A stretch of DNA of 64,000 bases from JAJVHZ01 sp041395385 (GTDB lineage Bacteria > Pseudomonadota > Gammaproteobacteria > JAJPIJ01). Shown here one piece after another: positions 10,905-22,378 of this stretch. The stretch spans positions 186,001 through 250,000 of the forward strand of contig JAWLAN010000007.1 in NCBI GenBank assembly GCA_041395385.1, given 5' to 3'. The stretch's first letter is position 1, and each line of letters begins with the position of its first letter. Both the position numbers and the translations under genes were made by a program. The notes under the pieces were generated by a model. The model worked only from the letters and a program-made list of their open reading frames with translations, was not told the DNA's origin and made no database searches.

Positions 10905-11071
10905 TCGTGACTGGTGATTCGTAATCGGTGATTGGCAAGGCTGACTCACGAATCACGAATCACGAATCACGAATCACGAACCACGAACCACGAACCACGA
11001 ACCACGAACCACGAACCACGAACCACGAACCACGAACCACGAACCACGAACCACGAACCACGAACCAGACC
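10905..11071. repeat. Heptamer-rich intergenic repeat element, copy 1
   Basis: Seventeen consecutive 7-base units occupy 10947-11065: four CACGAAT followed by thirteen CACGAAC. The preceding 40 bases (GTGATTCG and GGTGATTGG) are partly complementary to the tract, so a stem-loop can form. A related element follows the gene ending at 54615, in the same orientation to its gene and starting right after the stop codon. The unit count is likely variable. The tract is in frame with the next gene, but the strong start of that gene is at 11072. Confidence 0.85.
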
Positions 11072-12505
11072 ATGACCGACTTCGACGACATCATCGTGGG
11101 CTCAGGGGCCGGTGGCAGCGCCGCCGCGTACGTGCTGGCGCGGGCGGGACGGCGCGTGGCGCTGGTGGAGAAGGGCAGGGCCCTGCCCGCGGACGGTTCC
11201 ACGCTGGACCTGGAGCGCGTCGTCCGGCGCGGCGAATTCCGGAGCGCGGAGTTCTGGCTCGACAGGGACGATCGGCACTTCGAACCCGAGGAATACTTCA
11301 ATCTCGGCGGCAAGACGAAGTGGTACGGCGCGGCGCTGCTGCGCTACGACCGCGGCGAGTTCGAGGCCGAGGCGGCGTTTCACTACCTGCCCTGGCCGAT
11401 CGGCTACGACGATCTGGCGCCGTACTACGAGGAGGTCGAGCGCCTGCTCGGCGTACGCGTCTTTGCGGCCGAGCCGGACATCGCCGGGATCAGCCGGCGG
11501 ATGAACGGCTCGCCGTGGCGGCCCGCGCCGCTGCCACTCGCGCTGTCGCCGCGGATCCTGGAGGATCTTCACGAGGCCACTCACTTCGACGGCTTCGCCT
11601 CCGCGCGCGGTCTGAAGGCCGACGCGCAGACCGCGCTGCTCGATCGCATCCCGTCGCAGGCGCGTCTGACGATCATCACCGGTCAGCCCGTGGAGCAGCT
11701 GATTGCGGACCGCTCATCGCCCCGGCGCGTGCGCGGCGTACAGGGCGCCGACGGGCGGAGGATCTCCGCGGAGCGCGTGCTGCTCGCCGCGGGCGCGCTG
11801 CATTCCCCGCGCCTGCTGCAGCGCTACCTGCGCAGTACCGATCTCGCGTCCCGGTTGCCGAACGCGCCTTGGGTGGGACGCTACTTCAAGCGGCACCTGC
11901 TCACCGCCATGCTCGCCTTCTCGCCCTCGCGCAAGACCGACGCGATCCGCAAGACGGTGTTCTGGCTGAGCGAGCGCTGGCCGCACAGCAGCGTGCAGCC
12001 GCTCGGTTTTGGCGGCGACGTCATCGCCTCGCTGTTGCCCTCGGGCCTGCCGCGACGGGCGGCGAGCCGGCTCGCCGAGCACGCCTACGGGTTCTTCCTG
12101 CAGACCGAGGACGGCTCCCATCCCGACAATCGTGTGAGCGCGGAGGGCGAGGGCACGCGCCTGCCGCGGCTCGACTACGACCCGCGGCGCACACCGGAGG
12201 CGATGCGCGAGCACGAGCACGTGGTCGCGAGCTTCCGGCGCGCGTTGCTCAAGGCGGGCCTGCTCGGCGTGGGGCGGCGGATCGGCCTCGCCGGCACCGC
12301 CCATGCCTGCGGGACGCTGGTGGCGGGGCGCGATCCGCGTCGTTCCGTGGTGGATGCGAACGGCCGTGTGCACGGCATGGAGAACCTCTACGTCGTCGAC
12401 GGCAGCGTGCTTCCGCGTTCCAGCCGCGTGAATCCGTCGCTGACCATCTATGCCTGGGCCATGCGCGTGGCCGACGGGCTGGCCGGACAAAGGAGGCTCG
12501 CATGA
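11072..12505 (+). CDS. GMC-family FAD-dependent oxidoreductase
   Basis: A 477-residue flavoenzyme. The N-terminal FAD-binding motif is GSGAGGSAAAYVL and the C-terminal GMC signature is seen around SLTIYAWAMRVADGL, with HACGTLVAG before it. Family members oxidise sugars, polyols or alcohols. ATG 11072 is the first sensible start after the heptamer repeat; reading further upstream would add only repeat-encoded residues. Its stop overlaps the next start (ATGA at 12502), so it is translationally coupled to the debranching-type glucosidase, which suggests a sugar substrate. Confidence 0.9.
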   Translation: MTDFDDIIVGSGAGGSAAAYVLARAGRRVALVEKGRALPADGSTLDLERVVRRGEFRSAEFWLDRDDRHFEPEEYFNLGGKTKWYGAALLRYDRGEFEAEAAFHYLPWPIGYDDLAPYYEEVERLLGVRVFAAEPDIAGISRRMNGSPWRPAPLPLALSPRILEDLHEATHFDGFASARGLKADAQTALLDRIPSQARLTIITGQPVEQLIADRSSPRRVRGVQGADGRRISAERVLLAAGALHSPRLLQRYLRSTDLASRLPNAPWVGRYFKRHLLTAMLAFSPSRKTDAIRKTVFWLSERWPHSSVQPLGFGGDVIASLLPSGLPRRAASRLAEHAYGFFLQTEDGSHPDNRVSAEGEGTRLPRLDYDPRRTPEAMREHEHVVASFRRALLKAGLLGVGRRIGLAGTAHACGTLVAGRDPRRSVVDANGRVHGMENLYVVDGSVLPRSSRVNPSLTIYAWAMRVADGLAGQRRLA

Positions 12506-14589
12506 GCGCGGAGGAGTCGGTGAATCACGTGCGGCTGGGTCGCGGGGTCTGCGACGATCTCGCGCAGGCCGAGCGGCGCGAGTGGTGGCTGGCGAACGGC
12601 CGCGGCGCCTATGCCGCCGGGACCGTGGCCGGCACGCTGACGCGGCGCTATCACGGTCTGCTGATCGCACCGCTCAGTCCGCCGCTCGGTCGCAGGCTCC
12701 TGCTCGCGAAGGTCGACGCCACCGTCGCGGACGGGGTACGCCAGTGGCCCCTGTACGCCAACCGCTGGTCCGGCGGCGCCGTCGATCCGAGGGGCTACCT
12801 GCACCTGGAGTCGTTTCATCTCGACGGGCGGATGCCGGTGTGGCGATACGGCATCGGCGGTACCGGGGTCGAGATGCGCGTGTGGCTGGAGCACGGCGCC
12901 GACACCGTCTACGTCGCCTACCGGCTGCAGGAGGCGGCGCGCCGTTTCCAGGCGCGGCCGCTGCAATTGTCCGCCCGGCTGCTGGTGAACGCGCGCGATC
13001 ATCACCACCTCACCGGGGCGCACGGCCTGCATCCGCAGATCCTCGCCAACGGCGCGCCGGCGCGCAGCCTGCGCGTGTGCATGCCCGAGACACACGACAC
13101 GGCGGCATTCACGCTGTACGTGCAGTCCCGCGGCGGCACGCTGGCGCCCGATCGCACCTGGTACGAGCACTTCGATCTGCCGATCGAGCGCGAGCGCGGT
13201 CTGCCGGCGGACGACAATCATCTCTGCGTCGCGCACGCGGTGCTCGAACTGCACCCGGGCGAGTGGGTGGGGCTGGTCGCGAGCCTGGGCCCCGATGCCT
13301 CGCCCTATCTGGAGGAGGCGATGCGGCGTTTCCAGGGTCACGACGCCGGCGTGCTGAAGCGCGCGCGGGTGCAGGTGCCCGAGCTGCACGAGGCGCCGTC
13401 GTGGGTGCGGCAGCTGGTGCTCGCGGCCGACAGCTTTCTCATCGCCAGGCCGCTGTCGGACCTTCCGGACGGGGAGTCCGTGATCGCGGGCTATCCCTGG
13501 TTCGGTGACTGGGGCCGCGACACGATGATCGCGCTGCCTGGCCTGTGCCTGGCGACCGGACGTTACGACAGCGCGCGACGGATACTCGAGACCTTCGCGC
13601 GTTTCGTGGACCGCGGCATGCTGCCCAACGTCTTTCCCGGCAGCGGCGCGGTCGCGGAGTACAACACCGTCGACGCGGCGCTCTGGTACATCGAGGCCTG
13701 GCGTTCCTACGTCGAGGCGAGCGGCGATCGCGCGGCGCTGGCGCGGGCCTGGCCGGTGCTGCAGGGGATCATCGACGCCCACTGCCGGGGGACGCGATAC
13801 GGCATCGGCATGGACCAGGCCGACGCATTGCTGCGCGCGGGCGAGCCGGGCGTGCAGCTGACCTGGATGGACGCCAAGCTCGGTGACTGGGTGGTCACGC
13901 CGCGCACCGGCAAGCCGGTGGAGATCAACGCCCTCTGGTACAACGCGCTGCGGGCGATGGCGGACTTCGGCGATGAGCTCGGACACGCGGCGCTGCCGTA
14001 CCGCCAGCTGGCAGAACGGGTGCGCGCGGGGTTCCGGCGCTACCTCAAGGACGACGAGAGCGGTCTCATGGACGTCATCGACGGGCCGGACGGCGACGAC
14101 GGCCGGGTCCGCCCGAACCAGATCCTGGCGGTGAGCCTGCCGCACAGTCCGCTGCAGCCCTTCATGCAGGGTCAGATCGTCAAGCAGTGCTACAACGAGC
14201 TGCTCTGCGGCGTGGGCCTGCGATCGCTGGCGGCGGGCGAGGCGGAGTTCCGGCCGCGGTACGAGGGCGGGCCGTGGGAGCGCGACAGCCGCTATCACCA
14301 GGGCCCGGTGTGGGCGTGGCTGCTCGGCCACTACGCGCTCGCGGAGTTCCGCGTGCACGGCAACGCCGCGGCGGCGCAGGCCCGGCTGGACGGCATGCGC
14401 GCGCACCTGCTCGACGCCGGCCTCGGCACGGTCAGCGAGATCTTCGACGGCGAGGCGCCGTTCGCGCCGCGCGGCGCGCCGGCGCAGGCATGGTCGGTGG
14501 CCTGCGCGCTGGAGGCGTGGTGGCGGCTGGAGCGCGCGCGCCGGCGAGGCACGCGGCGCGACGACGTGGCGCTGGCGGCGAGCGCCTGA
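12502..14589 (+). CDS. Amylo-alpha-1,6-glucosidase / glycogen-debranching-type glycoside hydrolase
   Basis: A 695-residue enzyme with the archaeal/bacterial debranching layout: an N-terminal beta domain (WWLANGRGAYAAGTVAG and TRRYHGLLIAP) and a C-terminal (alpha/alpha)6 barrel containing WFGDWGRDTMIALPGL, TWMDAK and EINALWYNALRA. It should hydrolyse alpha-1,6-linked glucosyl branches or a related glucan. ATG 12502 is preceded by AGGAGG and overlaps the upstream stop. No signal peptide is seen, so a cytoplasmic role in glycogen or oligosaccharide turnover is likely. Confidence 0.92.
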   Translation: MSAEESVNHVRLGRGVCDDLAQAERREWWLANGRGAYAAGTVAGTLTRRYHGLLIAPLSPPLGRRLLLAKVDATVADGVRQWPLYANRWSGGAVDPRGYLHLESFHLDGRMPVWRYGIGGTGVEMRVWLEHGADTVYVAYRLQEAARRFQARPLQLSARLLVNARDHHHLTGAHGLHPQILANGAPARSLRVCMPETHDTAAFTLYVQSRGGTLAPDRTWYEHFDLPIERERGLPADDNHLCVAHAVLELHPGEWVGLVASLGPDASPYLEEAMRRFQGHDAGVLKRARVQVPELHEAPSWVRQLVLAADSFLIARPLSDLPDGESVIAGYPWFGDWGRDTMIALPGLCLATGRYDSARRILETFARFVDRGMLPNVFPGSGAVAEYNTVDAALWYIEAWRSYVEASGDRAALARAWPVLQGIIDAHCRGTRYGIGMDQADALLRAGEPGVQLTWMDAKLGDWVVTPRTGKPVEINALWYNALRAMADFGDELGHAALPYRQLAERVRAGFRRYLKDDESGLMDVIDGPDGDDGRVRPNQILAVSLPHSPLQPFMQGQIVKQCYNELLCGVGLRSLAAGEAEFRPRYEGGPWERDSRYHQGPVWAWLLGHYALAEFRVHGNAAAAQARLDGMRAHLLDAGLGTVSEIFDGEAPFAPRGAPAQAWSVACALEAWWRLERARRRGTRRDDVALAASA

Positions 14590-14640
14590 GGCGCGGGCGG
14601 TGTTCGAGACGAAACGACTGGACAAGCGGAGGATGGCAAC

Positions 14641-17355
<2,715 letters not shown>

Positions 17356-17357
17356 GC

Positions 17358-18599
17358 ATGCGCGGCCCCCAAATTGCGATGGTGGGACGGAACCCACGCG
17401 CGCTCACCCTGCTGATCTATGGCGCCGGGCTGCTGCAGGGCCTGATGCTGGTGTCGGTGCCGGCGCTCAGCGCCGCGCTCAAGCACTCGCTGGCGCTCAC
17501 CGATGGGCGCTACGGCTCGCTGTTCCTGCCGCAGGTGCTGTGCACGACGCTGGCGGCGCTCGCCGGCGGCGAGCTCGCCAAACGGATCCCGCTGAAGCGG
17601 CTGCTGGTCGCGGCGCTGATCGCCAACGCGGCAGCGCAGCTCGCGCTGGCCGCGAGCGCAGCGGTGCCGGCGCAGTGGGCCTACGCGGTGCTGCTCACGG
17701 CGACCTCGCTGCTGGGGCTGGGCTTCGGATTGTCGAGCGCACCGCTCAACACCTATCCGGTGCTGCTGTATCCGCGGCGGCGCGACGCGGCGGTGGTCGC
17801 CCTGCACACGGCGCTCGGCATCGGACTGGCGATCGGGCCGCTCATCGCGGCGCCGTTCCTCATGCGCGCGGCCTGGTGGCAGTTCCCGCTGCTGCTGAGC
17901 GCTGCGACGGCGGCGCTCACGGCCGTGGTCGCGCTGGCGCGCCTCGAGGAGCCGCGGCCGCACGCGTCGAGCCCGGCGGCCGCGTCCTCGCCGGTCCGCG
18001 CCCGCTACCGGATCGCGGCGCCGTTCGTCCTGATCGCGGTGCTCTACGCCTTCGCCGAGGGCACGTTCAGCAACTGGGCGGTCATCTACCTGCAGGAGGA
18101 TCGCGCCCTGCCGGCGCCGGTGGCGACCGCGGCGCTGTCGGTGTTCTGGGCGGCGCTGGCCGCCGGCCGGCTGCTGATCGCCGCCGTGGTCCTGCGCCTG
18201 CCGCCGCACCGCGTCTGGCTGGCGCTGCCGCTCATGATGATCGCCGTGCTCCTCGCCCTGCCGCAGGTGCGCGGCAGCGCCGGTGCGCTCGCCGCCTACG
18301 CGATGGCGGGACTGGCGTGCTCGGCCTTCTTTCCGCTCACCATCAGTCACGCGGTGCAGCGCCTGCCCTCGGACACCGCGTGGGTATCCTCGGTGCTGGT
18401 GGCCGCGCTGATGACGGGGGTGGGCCTGGGCACCTATTTCATCGCGCCGTTGCGCGAGATGCTCGGCCTGGCGGTGCTGTTCCGGTACTCGGCCGTCTAC
18501 CCGCTGCTGGCGGCGGTGCTGGTGATCGGGGTGATCGCCGCCGGCAGGCGGCGGCGGGCGGGTGCGGCAGCGGCCCGCCGCGTGAGTGCGACCGCCTGA
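17358..18599 (+). CDS. MFS transporter
   Basis: A 413-residue membrane protein with about twelve predicted transmembrane helices, the standard major facilitator size. The N-terminal half has GLLQGLMLVSVPALS and KRIPLKRLLV, and the second half starts near residue 215 (RIAAPFVLIAVLYAFAEG). The latter resembles the sugar/fucose-permease-like MFS group. It starts 2 bases after the glucosidase stop, so it likely moves the substrate or product of the carbohydrate module. It ends before a strong bidirectional terminator. Confidence 0.87.
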   Translation: MRGPQIAMVGRNPRALTLLIYGAGLLQGLMLVSVPALSAALKHSLALTDGRYGSLFLPQVLCTTLAALAGGELAKRIPLKRLLVAALIANAAAQLALAASAAVPAQWAYAVLLTATSLLGLGFGLSSAPLNTYPVLLYPRRRDAAVVALHTALGIGLAIGPLIAAPFLMRAAWWQFPLLLSAATAALTAVVALARLEEPRPHASSPAAASSPVRARYRIAAPFVLIAVLYAFAEGTFSNWAVIYLQEDRALPAPVATAALSVFWAALAAGRLLIAAVVLRLPPHRVWLALPLMMIAVLLALPQVRGSAGALAAYAMAGLACSAFFPLTISHAVQRLPSDTAWVSSVLVAALMTGVGLGTYFIAPLREMLGLAVLFRYSAVYPLLAAVLVIGVIAAGRRRRAGAAAARRVSATA

Positions 18600-18610
18600 G
18601 AGACCGAGGC

Positions 18611-18645
18611 GCCGGGTCCCGCCGCGCAAGGCGGCGGGGCCCGGC
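18611..18645. terminator. Bidirectional hairpin between convergent genes
   Basis: A 15-base GC-rich stem with one wobble pair (18611-18625 and 18631-18645) and a 5-base loop lies between the ends of the MFS gene and the convergent lipoprotein gene. No long T-run follows on either side, so it is a strong stem rather than a textbook intrinsic terminator. Confidence 0.65.
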
Positions 18646-18651
18646 AGGGGA

Positions 18652-19131
18652 TCAACTGCGCTGGCGCATGTGGTTGAGCAGTTCCGCGCTCGGACGGCCG
18701 TCGACCAGCAGGCCGTTCTTCTGCTGATAGGAACGTATCGCGCTGGCGGTCTTGGGACCGGCGATGCCGTCGATGGGACCGCTGTAGTAGCCCAGGCTCT
18801 TCAGCGTGCCCTGGATCTCGCGCACGGTGGAGGGCGCCGAGTAGGCATACTGCGACGGCGCCGCTGCCGGCGCCGGGGCGGCCGCCTGGCCCTGCTTCCA
18901 TGCGGGGCGGCCGAGATTGATCTGGTCCTCGCGGGTCAGCGCGCCGGTCAGTCCGCCGGCGGTCGCGCCGATCACCGCTCCCTGCAGTACGGTCATGCCG
19001 GTCACGGCGCCCAGGACCGCGCCCGCGCTGGCCCCTATGCCCGCACCGCTCACGCCGCGTTCTGCCGGCGTGGACCCACAGCCGCTCAGGGCCACGGCAG
19101 CGGCGGCGATCGTCACGATCTTCTTGTACAT
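18652..19131 (-). CDS. Peptidoglycan-binding lipoprotein with glycine zipper
   Basis: A 159-residue envelope protein. It has a lipoprotein signal (MYKKIVTIAAAAVALSGCGS, lipobox LSGC), a glycine-zipper region at about residues 27-65 (GAGIGASAGAVLGA), a linker rich in Ala/Pro, and a C-terminal PG_binding_1 domain (IQGTLKSLGYYSGPIDG). It would tether the outer membrane to the cell wall. I place the start at ATG 19131, behind GAGGAGAG; a longer upstream reading would bury the signal peptide. Confidence 0.87.
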   Translation of the reverse strand: MYKKIVTIAAAAVALSGCGSTPAERGVSGAGIGASAGAVLGAVTGMTVLQGAVIGATAGGLTGALTREDQINLGRPAWKQGQAAAPAPAAAPSQYAYSAPSTVREIQGTLKSLGYYSGPIDGIAGPKTASAIRSYQQKNGLLVDGRPSAELLNHMRQRS

Positions 19132-19291
19132 GCCTCTCTCCTCGAAGGAATTGGGATGACGGTTCAAACCGGGGCGCAGTCTACGCCATCACTTGCGGCC
19201 GGCCGTGCGAATTCCGCCGCACAATCAGGGGGCGCCCGGCTGACGCGGCGCGGGCTGTCGGGGGCGGCCCGGCCGCGGTTACTATTGTCGC

Positions 19292-19681
19292 ATGCAGATC
19301 CTGGACATGCTGGCCGAGCAGCGCATCCTCGAGGCGATCGAGCGCGGTGAATTCGACGACCTGCCGGGCAGGGGCCGGCCGCTCGATCTCGACGAGGACA
19401 TGACCGTGCCGGAGGAGCTGCGGGTCGCGTACCGGATCCTGAAGAACGCCGGGTTCCTGCCGCGCGAGGTCGAGATGCGGCGGGAGATGCACGACGTGCG
19501 CGAGTTGATCCGGGCGGCCGCGGGCGAGACGCGCGGATCGGCCGAGCGGCGGCTGCAGTACCTGCTGATGTGCCTGGAGACGCAGCGCGGCGGCGAGGGT
19601 CTGCCCGCGGCCGCGGAGGCCTACCTGGCGCAGGTGCGCGATCGCGTGGGGAGCGCCCGCCCCGGTTCGGGAGCGAACTGA
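19292..19681 (+). CDS. DUF1992 (DnaJ-homologue C28-like) protein
   Basis: A 129-residue protein of the DUF1992 family, whose motif is AEQRILEAIERGEFDDLPG then GRPLDLDED and LKNAGFLPREVEMRRE. Bacterial members resemble YhdN; their function is not known, though the eukaryotic homologue DNAJC28 carries a J-domain that is missing here. It lacks membrane segments and lies 1 base ahead of the next gene, so the two are probably co-transcribed. Confidence 0.85.
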   Translation: MQILDMLAEQRILEAIERGEFDDLPGRGRPLDLDEDMTVPEELRVAYRILKNAGFLPREVEMRREMHDVRELIRAAAGETRGSAERRLQYLLMCLETQRGGEGLPAAAEAYLAQVRDRVGSARPGSGAN

Positions 19682-19682
19682 G

Positions 19683-20234
19683 GTGGCGCAGGCGGTGCCC
19701 GCCGCTGGGCTGCATCGCATCGAGGTGCGGGTGCGCAACATCGGCCAGCTGTTCAATTCCATGGATCCCTCGCCGTTCATCGAGAAGGAGCTCGACGCCG
19801 ACGCCGAGGAGTTCATCGTCGGCTGGGCCAAGGAACTGCCGCCGGAGGCGGACCTCACGCTCGCCTTCCACGTCGTCGATCTCCAGGACCCCGCGTCGAC
19901 GCAGGCGCTGCTCGCGGAGGCGATGAAGAATTTCTTCGAGTACAAGCTGCAATGGACGCGACGCCGGCTCGGGCTGCTGACGCGCAACGGCTGGCGCGAC
20001 CTGGGCCGCGGGCTGTTGTTCCTGGCCGGCAGCATCGTCGTCGCCAATCTGCTGGAACCGTATGCCGGCAACCCGTCGTGGGCCATCATCAAGGAGAGCG
20101 TGATCATCGGCGGATGGGTGGCCATGTGGCGGCCGATGGAGATCTTTCTCTACGAGCGTTGGCCGCTGCGGCGACTGTGCGCGCTCTACGGCAAGCTCGC
20201 GCGCGCATCGGTGAACGTCGTGCAGGCGAGCTGA
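19683..20234 (+). CDS. Uncharacterised membrane-associated protein
   Basis: A 183-residue protein starting at GTG 19683. The first half is soluble and acidic (RVRNIGQLFNSMDPSPFIEK, then AEEFIVGWAKELP). A C-terminal region has one or two hydrophobic segments near residues 115-130 and 140-155 (GRGLLFLAGSIVVANLL). I recognise a conserved-hypothetical family found in proteobacteria but no known function. It begins 1 base after the DUF1992 stop. Confidence 0.78.
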   Translation: MAQAVPAAGLHRIEVRVRNIGQLFNSMDPSPFIEKELDADAEEFIVGWAKELPPEADLTLAFHVVDLQDPASTQALLAEAMKNFFEYKLQWTRRRLGLLTRNGWRDLGRGLLFLAGSIVVANLLEPYAGNPSWAIIKESVIIGGWVAMWRPMEIFLYERWPLRRLCALYGKLARASVNVVQAS

Positions 20235-20435
20235 GCCCCCCTGGGGCGCCGGCCTTCGAAATTGTCAAGGCCGGCTGTCGCGCTCCGCTCCGGGCCTGTC
20301 GCGGCGTCACCGGTATTCCTCTATACTGCGCCGCGTCATGAAGGGGTTACCCTCCGGAGCGCTGTTCGCCGTATGGGCAACATCTGCCGGGATGCGCATA
20401 ACGAAAACAACGATCCACTGCGCGAGCGGCCGGCC

Positions 20436-22328
20436 ATGAACAGCGTCAGCCGCCACGACCACAAGGCCAGCCTGTCGGCCCTCATGCTGGGCGCACTGGG
20501 CGTCGTCTACGGCGACATCGGCACCAGTCCGCTTTACGCCCTGCGCGAGTGCTTCCTCGCCTCCCACCACGCCCTGGCCGTCGACGAGGCCAACGTCCTC
20601 GGGGTGCTGTCGGTGATCTTCTGGGTACTCATCCTCGTCATCTCCATCGAGTACGTCGCCTTCATCCTGCGGGCGGACAACCGCGGCGAGGGCGGCATCC
20701 TCGCGCTGATGGCATTGGTGGTCGGACGGACCCGCAAGGAATCCGTCACCAAGCCGCTGTTCATCTTCCTCGGACTGGTCGGCGCCGCCCTTTTGTTCGC
20801 CGACGCCATGATCACCCCGGCCATCTCGGTGTTGAGTGCGGTCGAGGGGCTGGAGGTCGAGACCGCCCTGTTCAGGCCGTTCGTCGTGCCGATCGCCGTC
20901 ACCATACTCGTCGTGCTCTACCTCTCGCAGCGCTACGGTACGGCGCGCATCGGTGCCGTGTTCGGCCCGGTGATGATGTTGTGGTTCACCACGCTCGGCA
21001 TCGTCGGCATCGCGCAGATCATCCAGGAACCGCACGTGCTGCGCGCGCTCAATCCCGCCTACGCCGTCGACTTCTTCATGCACAACCAATGGGTGGCCTT
21101 CAAGGTCATGGGCTCGGTGTTCCTGGTCGTCACCGGCGGCGAGGCGCTTTACGCCGACATGGGGCATTTCGGCCGCAAGCCGATCCAGTACGCCTGGTTC
21201 GGCCTGGTGCTGCCGGGGCTGGCCCTGAACTACTTCGGCCAGGGCGCGCTGCTGCTGCGCTCCCCGGAGGTGCTGGAGAGTCTTTTCTACCAGACCGTGC
21301 CGACGTGGGCTCTGCTGCCGATGGTGGCGCTGGCCACCGTAGCCACGGTGATCGCCTCGCAGGCGGTCATCTCCGGGGCCTTCTCGGTCGCCAACCAGGG
21401 CATACAGCTCGGGTTCGTTCCGCGCCTGACCATCATGCAGACCTCGGCGAAGGCGATCGGCCAGATCTATGTGCCGGCGGTCAACTGGGTCTTCATGTTC
21501 GGCACGCTGGGCCTGGTGCTCAGCTTCGGGGAATCGGGGAGACTGGCCGCGGCCTACGGCGTGGCGGTGTCCACCACCATGCTGGCGACCACCCTGTTCC
21601 TGTTCTTCGTCGCGCGCCGCGTCTGGAAGTGGTCGGTGCCGGCCTCGATCCTCCTCGCCATCCCGTTCCTGTGCATCGACCTCACCTTCTTCACCTCCAA
21701 CCTGTTGAAGATCCCCGTGGGCGGCTGGCTGCCGGTCGTCTTCGCGGTGATCATCTACTTCGCGATGGACACCTGGAAGAAGGGGCGCGACCTCCTGCAG
21801 ACCAAGCTCGCGGAGGAGCACTTCGCCGTCGAGCTGTTCCTCGCCAGCATCGCCGGGAGCGGCCCGACGCGCGTCGCCGGTACGGCCGTGTTCCTCACCT
21901 CCGACGCCGGCGGCGTTCCGCGCTCGCTGCTGCACAATCTCAAGCACAACAAGGTGCTGCACGAGACGGTGGTGCTGCTCACGGTGGAGACCGAGCGCAT
22001 ACCCTACGTCCCTGCCGAGGAGCGCATGGAGTTCGAGACCCTGGGCATGGGCCTGCATCGCATGCGCCTGAACTACGGGTTCCTCGAGCGGCCCGACGTC
22101 CCGGCGGCGCTGGAGGCCGTGGATCCGGCCGTGTTCAAGTACGACCTGATGGACACGACGTTCTTTCTGGGCCGCGAGACGATCATCGTCGGCACCGGCA
22201 AGTCGCGCCTGATGCGATGGCGGCGCCGGCTGTTCGCGGTGATGGCGCGCAACGCGCTGAGCGCGGCGAGCTTCTTCCGGCTCCCGGTCAACCGGGTGGT
22301 GGAGGTGGGATACCAGATCGAGCTGTAG
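20436..22328 (+). CDS. kup: Kup potassium uptake protein
   Basis: A 630-residue inner-membrane K+ transporter (E. coli Kup is 622). The first helix carries the invariant LGVVYGDIGTSPLYALRECF, and helices such as GALLLRSPEVLESLFYQ and the C-terminal cytosolic domain (residues 470 onward) follow the family pattern. It brings potassium in with protons. I used ATG 20436, which puts the family N-terminus at the usual distance; upstream ATGs would add about 15-58 residues not typical for Kup. Confidence 0.95.
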   Translation: MNSVSRHDHKASLSALMLGALGVVYGDIGTSPLYALRECFLASHHALAVDEANVLGVLSVIFWVLILVISIEYVAFILRADNRGEGGILALMALVVGRTRKESVTKPLFIFLGLVGAALLFADAMITPAISVLSAVEGLEVETALFRPFVVPIAVTILVVLYLSQRYGTARIGAVFGPVMMLWFTTLGIVGIAQIIQEPHVLRALNPAYAVDFFMHNQWVAFKVMGSVFLVVTGGEALYADMGHFGRKPIQYAWFGLVLPGLALNYFGQGALLLRSPEVLESLFYQTVPTWALLPMVALATVATVIASQAVISGAFSVANQGIQLGFVPRLTIMQTSAKAIGQIYVPAVNWVFMFGTLGLVLSFGESGRLAAAYGVAVSTTMLATTLFLFFVARRVWKWSVPASILLAIPFLCIDLTFFTSNLLKIPVGGWLPVVFAVIIYFAMDTWKKGRDLLQTKLAEEHFAVELFLASIAGSGPTRVAGTAVFLTSDAGGVPRSLLHNLKHNKVLHETVVLLTVETERIPYVPAEERMEFETLGMGLHRMRLNYGFLERPDVPAALEAVDPAVFKYDLMDTTFFLGRETIIVGTGKSRLMRWRRRLFAVMARNALSAASFFRLPVNRVVEVGYQIEL

Positions 22329-22378
22329 GGACGCCGGTGCGGCGCCCGCGGCCCTCGCGCGCGCTTGAGTCCCGCCGC

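Noticed and set aside
10947..11065. Regular short repeats that could suggest a CRISPR array
   Set aside because: The units are 7 bases with no spacers and no cas genes are present.
10928..11071. N-terminal extension of the GMC oxidoreductase through the heptamer repeat
   Set aside because: The added residues are pure repeat (RTTNHEP) and the FAD motif begins right after ATG 11072.
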